Positions 8,950 to 15,364 of a stretch of 15,364 nt of DNA are shown here, piece by piece. The stretch is from Euryarchaeota archaeon UBA242 (GTDB lineage: Archaea; Thermoplasmatota; Poseidoniia; Poseidoniales; Poseidoniaceae), in assembly GCA_002499015.1 (NCBI GenBank), contig DAJY01000040.1, forward strand, positions 2,128-17,491, in the 5' to 3' direction. How positions within the stretch are numbered: position 1 is the first letter of the stretch; each line of letters starts with the position of its first letter. The notes under the pieces were generated by a model, which was given only the letters and a program-made list of their open reading frames with translations, searched no databases and was not told where the DNA came from. The translations under genes and the position numbers were made by a program.

Positions 8950-8982
8950 ATGTTGAATAACCATCGGTGACGGCTGTATACT

Positions 8983-10506
8983 ATGGGTGAAGTGAGTGAT
9001 TGGACTGAACGTCACCGTCCGGTCTCCGAAAGGCAATTGGAAGGTAATGAGGTCCAACGCCGTATAATCCGCAAATGGTTGGACGATTGGCAGTCCGGTA
9101 CTCCTAATAAAAAGGCGCTACTCCTTGTGGGACCTCCTGGTGTTGGAAAAACAAGTGTCGCAAGAGCGGTAGCAGCTGATATGGGCTGGAATGTAATCGA
9201 ACTCAATGCATCTGATGCCAGAAATGCTGCTGCGATAAGAAAGGCTGCAACCCAAGGCTCAACCCATCGCTCGTTATTCCACGATCCTAATCAGAAAAAC
9301 CAAAGGACTTTGATCTTACTAGATGAAGTAGACCATCTGTCTGGAGGATTAAAAGAGGTTAGTCAAGAGAAGTTGGAGAAAGCCATGATGGGTGATGAAA
9401 TTGCTGGTAAGGCAATAACTTTCAGTGGTGATTCTGGAGGTAAGGCGGAATTGTTAAGATTACTTAATTCTACCATGCAGCCAGTCATTATGGCATGTAA
9501 TGAGGAGATGGGATTATGGGGTAAAGGTTCATCATGGAGAAGTACTAGAGATCGATTTTCAAAGCATTTACAGAAAATAATTTTTGATAGGGCTAGCGAC
9601 GAAGCCCTTAGAAGAATTGCAAAAAGAGTGTTGCGCGAGGAGAAAATTGAATTTGAAGATTCTGCAGTTGAGGAATTGGTTAAGGCCAACCCAGGTGATT
9701 TAAGAGCATTGGTTCGTGATTTACAGGTAGTTTGTGTCGACAAAGAAATAAAATTGACTAAGGATATAATCCGCATGCAAATCGCAGCAGGTCAGAGAGA
9801 TATTTCGGTTGAATTATTCCCTGGACTAGATACTTTGTACAGGAGTCGGGAAGCCGAAGAAGCATCAACAATTTGCCGTTCTATAGATAAGTCTCCAGAT
9901 GAATTGATGAATTGGGTGCATTGGAATAATGCATCTTTATTTACTGATGTAAGAGGAATTGTTAGAGGTGCCCGTTCCTTATCTCAAGCAAATAGAATGT
10001 TCCATGGAAGATTTTTAAATACAGCACATCGTTCTACTTATTGGTGTTCGAATTTGAGTGCTTTATCAGCCAGTATAGCCAACCCGACACCTCTAGAAGG
10101 GCGTATTTTCGCATCATACCCCAATTATCTCCGCCGTGGTAGTTCATACACTCGTCCAACGATTATTGATAGATTGGCGAGCACCTGTGGCGCAAACAAA
10201 TCAACGGTTAGAGAAGAAATGATGCCAATATTGTCGGCATTAATGTCGGCTGAAGAAAAAGTTGGTGACCCCTCCGACTTCACCATCTCATTGAGTCTTG
10301 GCTTTACTGCAGAAGAACATGTATCATTAGCAGGACTTCCGTTATCACGAAGGAGCACAAAGGACCTGATTGCTAATTATAATGAAAGTCAAACTAAGTT
10401 ACTAGAAATGAGTGATGAGATCCAGCCATTACCTCAGATTGAGCAGCAGATAGAAGAAAAAGAAATAATTCAAGAAAAAGATCCTAGTCAAACCAAACTC
10501 TTTTGA
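8983..10506 (+). CDS. rfcL: Replication factor C large subunit (sliding clamp loader)
   Basis: This 507-residue AAA+ protein should pair with RFC small subunits to load PCNA at primer-template junctions. It begins with the family's WTERHRP segment (7-13). It has Walker A GPPGVGKTS (50-58), Walker B LILLDEVDHL (110-119), sensor 1 at ACNE (171-174) and a sensor 2 segment NPGDLRALVRDLQ (about 230-245). Helical collar-like sequence fills the C-terminal half. The stretch between Walker B and sensor 1 is longer than I expect for RFC-L, with about 25-30 extra residues around 122-150. The protein ends SQTKLF, a shortened PCNA-interacting (PIP-like) motif after a charged Glu/Lys linker. ATG 8983 follows glyS by 33 nt; a GGTGA at 8966-8970 is 12 nt away, a loose spacing. 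The gene ends 3 nt from the convergent trkH. Confidence 0.95.
   Translation: MGEVSDWTERHRPVSERQLEGNEVQRRIIRKWLDDWQSGTPNKKALLLVGPPGVGKTSVARAVAADMGWNVIELNASDARNAAAIRKAATQGSTHRSLFHDPNQKNQRTLILLDEVDHLSGGLKEVSQEKLEKAMMGDEIAGKAITFSGDSGGKAELLRLLNSTMQPVIMACNEEMGLWGKGSSWRSTRDRFSKHLQKIIFDRASDEALRRIAKRVLREEKIEFEDSAVEELVKANPGDLRALVRDLQVVCVDKEIKLTKDIIRMQIAAGQRDISVELFPGLDTLYRSREAEEASTICRSIDKSPDELMNWVHWNNASLFTDVRGIVRGARSLSQANRMFHGRFLNTAHRSTYWCSNLSALSASIANPTPLEGRIFASYPNYLRRGSSYTRPTIIDRLASTCGANKSTVREEMMPILSALMSAEEKVGDPSDFTISLSLGFTAEEHVSLAGLPLSRRSTKDLIANYNESQTKLLEMSDEIQPLPQIEQQIEEKEIIQEKDPSQTKLF
10453..10480 (-). terminator. T-rich terminator candidate for the Trk operon
   Basis: The minus strand opposite the Lys/Glu-rich end of rfcL is T-rich with two five-T runs, 30-60 nt beyond the trkH stop. 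T tracts alone can terminate archaeal transcription. There is no hairpin, so this is judged on composition only. Confidence 0.35.
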
Positions 10507-10507
10507 A

Positions 10508-10532
10508 ATTTATTCTTTTTCTTCTCTTTTCC
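10508..10532 (+). terminator. T-rich terminator candidate for glyS-rfcL
   Basis: Directly after the rfcL stop the plus strand is pyrimidine/T-rich with runs of five and four T. It lies inside the 3' end of trkH, where the opposite strand encodes a Lys/Glu tail. It fits the archaeal T-tract type of terminator without a hairpin. Confidence 0.4.
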
Positions 10533-12078
10533 ATGTTCTTGGATGTAATAATATTACAGCGGTTAGTAATTCCAATCTCCCGAACCACATCAGTACTGAT
10601 GTAATTAGTAAGGCACCAGAATTCATCCCTGACCAAGTATTATTCGGACCAAATTCGCCAAGTGCTGGTCCAGTATTTCCTAATGATGATGCTACAATAG
10701 AAACTATACTTTCAAAGGATTGCTCTGGCATAATGATTGCAAGTATTAATGTCGAGATTCCAAATAGCCCAATCCAAACAAAGAGCATCCCCACAATCAA
10801 ACCCAATTGTTGTTTTTCCACAACTTCGCCATTCATTCTGATGCGATCAATGCGCCTTGGTTGAGCGATTCTTATCAATTCCCTCATCGCGACCTTGAAT
10901 GCAAGTGTTACTCTCATTAACTTCAATCCACCGCCAGTAGAACCTGCACTTGCACCAATTATCATTAGCATAAATATGACAACATGGGTTGCAACCGGCC
11001 AAGGAATATAATCAGCAGAACCATATCCAGTAGATGTTGCTAGCGATACTACTTGGAATAAACTATCTCTAAGAGCGCCTGGAGCGCTGTAATCCCCTGA
11101 CATCATTAATGCAATGAAGACTATTAATAATGCGATAAATATGTAAAATACATAATAACGTAATTCTTCATCGCGTAAAGCCTTCTTGAATTGTCCATCT
11201 CTAAACATCCAAAGTAGTGTGAAATTTACTCCAGCTAAGAACATAAATAGAACTATAATCAATTCGACTGCTACAGAATCAAAATGAGCAATGCTGGCAT
11301 CATAAGTAGAAAAACCACCGGTAGGTAAAGTGGTTAGTGCGTGATTTACAGCATCAAAGGTGGACATTTTACCAATGATTTTTAACATTAAAAACTCCAC
11401 CATAGTCAAGAATACATACAAACCCCACAATGCAAGTGCTGTTTTCTTAAGTTTAGGTTTTAGGCGTGATAACGAGGTGCCAGTTAATTCAGCCCTTGCA
11501 AGCGCCATTCCACCACCCATAACTCGGCTCAATAGCATCATACCCAGCATAATAATTCCCATTCCGCCAAACCATTGGATTAGTGAACGCCAAAGTAGAA
11601 GTCCTCGAGGTTGTGAATTAATACAATCCATCGGACCAGGTATACAATTTGGACTCATATTGTGTGAAATAACAGTTGCACCGGTAGTAGTAAATCCAGA
11701 CATAGATTCAAACCATGAGTTGACTGCACCGCGTCCAATATCCATCATAGTTGCACCATCGGTAAATGGTCCCATGAACACTCCCCCCAACCAAAATGGT
11801 AAACTGCCTATCAAAACTGCTAATGGCCAAACTAGTGCTACAGCAGCAAAGGCTTCCTTATCTCTTAGTCTCTCGCTGGTATTGGTTCTTGTCCAAAGAG
11901 TCAACATGGTAACTCCAAGAGTCAAAGACAACAGACTCGGAATTGCAAAAGAGATTAATGCTAACTCAATACTATCTAAAAAAGCAGTAGCGATACCTGA
12001 TGCAGCAAGTGGCAGCGATAACGCGATTAGCGTCCACCCCAATATCATACTTAGTACATCAGTTCGCATTGCAATCAT
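10510..12078 (-). CDS. trkH: TrkH-type potassium uptake channel/transporter subunit
   Basis: This 522-residue polytopic membrane protein is of the TrkH/KtrB/HKT superfamily and mediates K+ uptake. All four pore loops are visible: SGFTTTGAT (127-135), LPTGGFS (251-257), ATSTGYGSAD (347-356) and SLGNTGPALG (465-474). Each carries the selectivity-filter glycine. The conserved glycine-rich intramembrane loop GASAGSTGGGLKLMR (375-389) acts as the gate in this family. Roughly ten hydrophobic helices are seen. The first long external loop has Cys145 and Cys152, possibly disulfide-bonded. The C-terminus is short and charged (KREEKE). ATG 12078 overlaps the trkA stop as ATGA, implying translational coupling; the in-frame ATG 12069 is an alternative. 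The upstream trkA encodes the expected cytoplasmic regulator. Confidence 0.96.
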   Translation of the reverse strand: MIAMRTDVLSMILGWTLIALSLPLAASGIATAFLDSIELALISFAIPSLLSLTLGVTMLTLWTRTNTSERLRDKEAFAAVALVWPLAVLIGSLPFWLGGVFMGPFTDGATMMDIGRGAVNSWFESMSGFTTTGATVISHNMSPNCIPGPMDCINSQPRGLLLWRSLIQWFGGMGIIMLGMMLLSRVMGGGMALARAELTGTSLSRLKPKLKKTALALWGLYVFLTMVEFLMLKIIGKMSTFDAVNHALTTLPTGGFSTYDASIAHFDSVAVELIIVLFMFLAGVNFTLLWMFRDGQFKKALRDEELRYYVFYIFIALLIVFIALMMSGDYSAPGALRDSLFQVVSLATSTGYGSADYIPWPVATHVVIFMLMIIGASAGSTGGGLKLMRVTLAFKVAMRELIRIAQPRRIDRIRMNGEVVEKQQLGLIVGMLFVWIGLFGISTLILAIIMPEQSFESIVSIVASSLGNTGPALGEFGPNNTWSGMNSGALLITSVLMWFGRLELLTAVILLHPRTWKREEKE

Positions 12079-13484
12079 ACCTTGAATCGTTTTTCTAATT
12101 CTGCGACCCGATCTGGATTACAGAACATGGTTAAGCGGTCACCCTTGATAATTAACTTATCAGGAGAAGGTCTCATATTTTCCCATTTGTTGACACTGAC
12201 CTGCCTTTGTATGAATGCAATTCGCATCCATTCAGGGAAATGTGCTTCAGATATTTTTAATCCACAGAATTTTGCAGTTTCCTTTACCGGTAATGAAATA
12301 CCGATAATCTCTGGAATCGTTGACAACAATGCATATGCGCCTGTAGTTTTTGTGTGGATTAGGGCTAATATGTTATCAACAGCCACCCGTTTCATATCAA
12401 CTGCAAAGGTAATTCCCATACGTTGAGTAACCTTGACTAAATCGGCATCATGTAGCATTAAACCGGTTCTTTGCACACCCATGTCACTAGCCAATAATGC
12501 TGCTGCGATACAAGCGTGATCATCCTCTAATGCAGCAATTGCAATATGGTGTTCAGAAATACCAATCTCCTTCAACATTTCTCTGTCTAAGTGGTCTCCA
12601 TGAATTACTTCAATATTCTTATTGGCTCCAGTTTTTGTTCCTGAAAAATCATTGGCTGTTTGTAAATCGCTTTCAATCATTGTCACCGAAGCGCCAGATG
12701 CAAGCCATTTATCTGCAATTCTCTGTCCAACTTTATTGGCACCAATAATTGCTACCTTAGGTGCAGCGGGGAAGTTTTTTGGCTGATGTCCAAAGATTTT
12801 CAAAATATGGTTGAAACTTGAAGTTCCAGTGGTAGCGACAGCGATTTTATCATTTGGAACGAGAACGAATTCACCGTCTGGAACGATACTCTTCTCACCT
12901 TCTCGCTTGACTCCAATAATTATAGGCAATTCTCCATCAATATTTTTAGCGACTTCTTTTAGACTTAGGAAAATCACGTCCTTGGCATCATTAGTAACAT
13001 CTAATTCAATGACGAATGCATCATGTCCAAAAGGAATTACTTCTTCGATACCGGGAGTTCTCAAACCTAAATGTAGGCGATCTATTGCACCATCTAGTGG
13101 ATTTACAACATGGTCTACCTTTGCCCACTCTGTCAAATATCCTTGTTCTTGTTCATCAACATATTTGTTATCTCTAACGCGACATATTGAGAGTAAACTT
13201 TTACCGCCTAATTCCTTGCTGGTATGATCGGCCAAGATACATGCTAACAAATTACTCTCATCAGAATTAGTTACCGCAATAAATACCTCGGACTCTGCTA
13301 TTCCTGCCTCAATCAATTTTTCTCTTGATACAAAGTCACCATGTATGACCAAGGCATCCAGATTTTGAGCATTTTTTACTGCACGAGAATCTGAATCAAC
13401 TAGAACTACGTCCAAATCTTCTGCTCTCAATGCTTTGGCCAAATCAGTACCGACTCTTCCGGCACCCCCTATTATCAATCTCAT
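12075..13484 (-). CDS. trkA: TrkA potassium channel regulatory protein, two RCK modules
   Basis: This 469-residue cytoplasmic protein should form the gating ring on TrkH. It holds two RCK units. The first has a Rossmann GAGRVG (7-12) with Asp30 ending strand 2, then an RCK_C domain about 140-225. The second starts at 243 with GANKVG (248-253) and Glu271, followed by RCK_C about 390-469. The second fingerprint has Asn in place of its middle Gly, so nucleotide binding there may be altered. The reading frame extends to 13532, but ATG 13484 is chosen: the Rossmann strand starts there and AGGTGAT, a strong Shine-Dalgarno, sits just upstream. That site contains the stop codon of the preceding transglutaminase gene, 4 nt away. 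The 3' end overlaps trkH by 4 nt. Confidence 0.95.
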   Translation of the reverse strand: MRLIIGGAGRVGTDLAKALRAEDLDVVLVDSDSRAVKNAQNLDALVIHGDFVSREKLIEAGIAESEVFIAVTNSDESNLLACILADHTSKELGGKSLLSICRVRDNKYVDEQEQGYLTEWAKVDHVVNPLDGAIDRLHLGLRTPGIEEVIPFGHDAFVIELDVTNDAKDVIFLSLKEVAKNIDGELPIIIGVKREGEKSIVPDGEFVLVPNDKIAVATTGTSSFNHILKIFGHQPKNFPAAPKVAIIGANKVGQRIADKWLASGASVTMIESDLQTANDFSGTKTGANKNIEVIHGDHLDREMLKEIGISEHHIAIAALEDDHACIAAALLASDMGVQRTGLMLHDADLVKVTQRMGITFAVDMKRVAVDNILALIHTKTTGAYALLSTIPEIIGISLPVKETAKFCGLKISEAHFPEWMRIAFIQRQVSVNKWENMRPSPDKLIIKGDRLTMFCNPDRVAELEKRFKV

Positions 13485-13487
13485 TTT

Positions 13488-13494
13488 ATCACCT
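13488..13494 (-). promoter_or_regulatory. Shine-Dalgarno of trkA, overlapping upstream stop
   Basis: AGGTGAT on the minus strand ends 3 nt before the trkA ATG and includes the TGA stop of the transglutaminase gene. It fixes the trkA start and suggests termination-reinitiation coupling. Confidence 0.65.
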
Positions 13495-15084
13495 AAATGT
13501 TTCAGGGTACATTTTAACCTGATAAGTTCCACCAGTTAATTCCAAATTGGAACCAGTAGCATAACTTCGTTCTCTTTCAATTCCACTTGTTTGTGTAACT
13601 GGATGATAGAAATTATTCAATTTTGTTGCAGTTTCATCTGCTTCTTCTACCCAATCGATATATCCAGTTGGTGTATTCAATAGCCATTTGTTGTTAACGA
13701 CATCGACAGCACCATTTACGAAGCAAGAATTGCGTACAATATTGTTGTCATCACACCATTGATCACTCATTGGTAACTGAATATAGCCCCATGCATGCGC
13801 CTCCCAACTAACATAACTGGAATCGGTCAATGCACCGAAGACAAACCAGCCTGGTATTCCCTTGACTCGAAGTAGACTGAGAAATGCATTGGTTTGTTCA
13901 TCGCAATCGCCTTGGCCATCATTAAGACACGAAGGTCCACTTCTTGCAACATTAGGAGCAAATTTGTCATAAGCAATATTTGCGTGAAGGTAGTCTAATG
14001 CAGCCCTTGAGAATGCATAAGCGTTATCTTGTAATCCTTCTGGCAAACTTGCACTAATCAATTCTGCAGTTGAGAGAACAATGTCTGCCTGTGAATTGAT
14101 AGCGTATCCTGCAGGTGAACCTCTATTGTACCACTTTTCATCGGAAAAATCATTATACTTTCTCCCATTATCTCTACTTGAGATGTCGGAAAATTCTCCA
14201 CTATTGTCAACATTGATTCCTAAATCCTTTCCTGCGATCCTCGAATCTACCCGCATATCATTATGCCATGAATAAGATGTTGAATGAACTCCAACTGAAT
14301 ATGTGAAACTACTGGATTGACCTGGTGCCAAATTGACTAATACTTTGACGCAATTGCTTACTGAACAAAAGTCAGAACCAGTTCCAACGCCAGGCCACCA
14401 GATTTCATGTCCATCAGAAGTAGTTAATTTCTCAGAAGCAGATTTAATTGGTAATCCGTTGATAGGAACTGGGTAATTCTCATTTCCAAAAGAGATGCTA
14501 ATCGAAGTTGTTATTTGAATTGCAGTTGGGGCTGCGGGGGGAGTATCATCAGTGTATTCAAATCCATAAGCAGAACCTTGTGCAGAACTAACAGCAGGGG
14601 GTATTGCCAAATTCTCTACCAAGTATCCTTGTGCTCCAGAATTTGTTACATATACTGTCTTTTCCAATGTATATGATGCCTCAACCGGATATAAGTGATA
14701 TGGCGAAACAGCATCTTGGATGTATTCTTGGACTCCAGCCCACTCAGCCAATAGATGCTCTCTAGCCTGTGGAGATAGCATGATGAAGGCCACCAGTGAT
14801 AACATTACAAAACTTCGAAAGCGATTCTTTCTTCGTTTTAAGATATTTTTAGACCTTCCAGCATGAGTCTGTACCATGCCTTTTTGAGTCGGTTTTGGAG
14901 TCATTTTGTACGAAGATGCCAAACTCCCCTGATTAAATTGTTGCTCAAGCCTAAAATTACCTGATTTCATATTGGCAAGAACCCGACCACATGAATAACA
15001 GATTGAATCTCCCGATTCAGTAGTTGCTTTGCAATAAGGGCAAGAACCCATATCTTTTGGGCTAAGCAGGGATTGTATAACCAT
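13489..15084 (-). CDS. Membrane-anchored transglutaminase-like protein with N-terminal zinc ribbon
   Basis: From ATG 15084 the product is 531 residues. It opens with a zinc-ribbon pattern, CPYC (15-18) and CYSC (29-32), then a basic stretch (about 75-90), then one hydrophobic helix (about 89-106). The basic residues before the helix place the zinc ribbon in the cytoplasm and the rest outside. A beta-rich region (about 120-290) leads to a transglutaminase-like core: Cys394 in GDCDEQTNAFL, His430 in WEAHAWGY and Asp461 in AVDVVNNKW. This triad fits papain-like hydrolysis or crosslinking; the substrate is unknown. The start is uncertain. GTG 15102 would add six residues, but a CATAAG box about 26 nt before 15087 favours ATG 15084; ATG 15051, just before the ribbon, is also possible. 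It is the first gene of the operon with trkA (4-nt gap) and trkH, so a link to K+ homeostasis is possible but only inferred. Confidence 0.88.
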   Translation of the reverse strand: MVIQSLLSPKDMGSCPYCKATTESGDSICYSCGRVLANMKSGNFRLEQQFNQGSLASSYKMTPKPTQKGMVQTHAGRSKNILKRRKNRFRSFVMLSLVAFIMLSPQAREHLLAEWAGVQEYIQDAVSPYHLYPVEASYTLEKTVYVTNSGAQGYLVENLAIPPAVSSAQGSAYGFEYTDDTPPAAPTAIQITTSISISFGNENYPVPINGLPIKSASEKLTTSDGHEIWWPGVGTGSDFCSVSNCVKVLVNLAPGQSSSFTYSVGVHSTSYSWHNDMRVDSRIAGKDLGINVDNSGEFSDISSRDNGRKYNDFSDEKWYNRGSPAGYAINSQADIVLSTAELISASLPEGLQDNAYAFSRAALDYLHANIAYDKFAPNVARSGPSCLNDGQGDCDEQTNAFLSLLRVKGIPGWFVFGALTDSSYVSWEAHAWGYIQLPMSDQWCDDNNIVRNSCFVNGAVDVVNNKWLLNTPTGYIDWVEEADETATKLNNFYHPVTQTSGIERERSYATGSNLELTGGTYQVKMYPETFR

Positions 15085-15109
15085 TGCTAAAGGAAGACCC
15101 ACAAAAATG

Positions 15110-15115
15110 CTTATG
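15110..15115 (-). promoter_or_regulatory. TATA-like box of the transglutaminase-trkA-trkH operon
   Basis: CATAAG on the minus strand, in an A/T-rich context, lies about 26-28 nt upstream of ATG 15084, the same geometry as TATAAG before lhr. It would give a leaderless or near-leaderless operon transcript and exclude the GTG at 15102 as start. Confidence 0.4.
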
Positions 15116-15166
15116 TGCTATGAATTGACAATGCATCAACTTATTATTACTATGCACTTAGTAGAT

Positions 15167-15187
15167 AATTACTTACTTAGAGTAATT
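15167..15187 (-). terminator. AT-rich inverted repeat behind the right-edge gene
   Basis: AATTACT (15167-15173) and AGTAATT (15181-15187) form a perfect 7-bp inverted repeat with a 7-nt loop. It begins 10 nt after the stop of the right-edge gene. It could be a weak terminator or a protein-binding palindrome near the operon promoter. There is no long T run, so the role is uncertain. Confidence 0.25.
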
Positions 15188-15196
15188 GGAAAATCT

Positions 15197-15364
15197 TCAT
15201 TCTTCTTCACCGAGAGATTTTTTGAACCGTTTTTCTCTTTCATTTGAGGCCCAAATTCTCCTCAATCTACGTCTTGCCGGTTTAGGGATAGATGCCCAAA
15301 CCCAATTCTCTATTCTCGGGTCTACAATCATCATCATCGAGCCAATAAAAACCCATCCAAATGG
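15197..15364 (-). CDS. C-terminal fragment of an unidentified membrane protein
   Basis: The frame is open from the window's last base down to a TGA at 15199-15197, giving 55 residues of a protein that begins outside the window. The first 14 or so residues (FGWVFIGSMMMIV) look like the end of a membrane helix. They are followed by a strongly basic, probably cytoplasmic tail with an Arg cluster (RRRLRR), many Lys residues and a terminal GEEE. The family is not recognisable from this fragment. Its direction matches the transglutaminase-Trk operon, but the 112-nt gap with a promoter candidate suggests a separate transcript. Confidence 0.6.
   Translation of the reverse strand, partial: PFGWVFIGSMMMIVDPRIENWVWASIPKPARRRLRRIWASNEREKRFKKSLGEEE

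Noticed and set aside
11360..12085. A 241-codon open frame on the plus strand inside trkH
   Set aside because: trkH shows all four pore loops on the other strand. The plus-strand product has no recognisable motif and is probably a shadow frame.
13485..13532. N-terminal extension of TrkA by 16 residues
   Set aside because: It would overlap the transglutaminase gene and lies before the Rossmann strand, whereas ATG 13484 has a strong Shine-Dalgarno directly upstream.
15132..15156. TGCAT...ATGCA inverted repeat upstream of the transglutaminase gene
   Set aside because: Five-base arms with a 15-nt separation in AT-rich DNA are expected by chance.

Overview
The window looks like part of an AT-rich genome of a planktonic archaeon, most likely a Marine Group II/III euryarchaeote (Poseidoniales or a relative within Thermoplasmatota). 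The informational genes are archaeal: an archaeal/eukaryotic-type glycyl-tRNA synthetase, a replication factor C large subunit and an Lhr helicase. Some starts have an archaeal TATA-like box about 26 nt upstream of the ATG with essentially no leader, and others have a GGTGA Shine-Dalgarno. The secreted EF-hand/thrombospondin-type-3 protein and the membrane-anchored transglutaminase resemble surface proteins common in marine archaeal genomes. The lineage is inferred; no rRNA is present to confirm it.

Layout. Positions 1-1388 (+) hold the 3' part of a calcium-binding, single-pass membrane protein whose 5' end is outside the window. It converges, with a 7-nt gap, on a very long lhr gene (1396-6672, -). 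Behind lhr lie a small two-cluster ferredoxin (6829-7143, -) and a divergent intergenic region. Then comes a plus-strand pair, glyS (7279-8949) and rfcL (8983-10506), which ends 3 nt from the convergent minus-strand operon transglutaminase-trkA-trkH (15084 down to 10510). At the right edge the C-terminal 55 codons of another membrane protein (15197-15364, -) enter the window.

How the genes relate. glyS and rfcL are housekeeping translation and replication genes. lhr probably acts in DNA or RNA repair and is transcribed from its own promoter. TrkA and TrkH form a K+ uptake channel with its cytoplasmic NAD(H)/nucleotide-gated RCK regulator. Their tight linkage (4-nt gap, then ATGA overlap) to a protein with a cytoplasmic zinc ribbon and an external transglutaminase-like domain is the most suggestive association here. 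The ferredoxin has no visible redox partner.

No gene-free stretch exceeds 300 bases. The gaps are 6673-6828, 7144-7278 and 15085-15196, and they hold promoter or terminator candidates only. I saw no tRNA, rRNA, CRISPR array, insertion sequence or integrase. The region looks like ordinary chromosomal backbone with a few unusual protein architectures.
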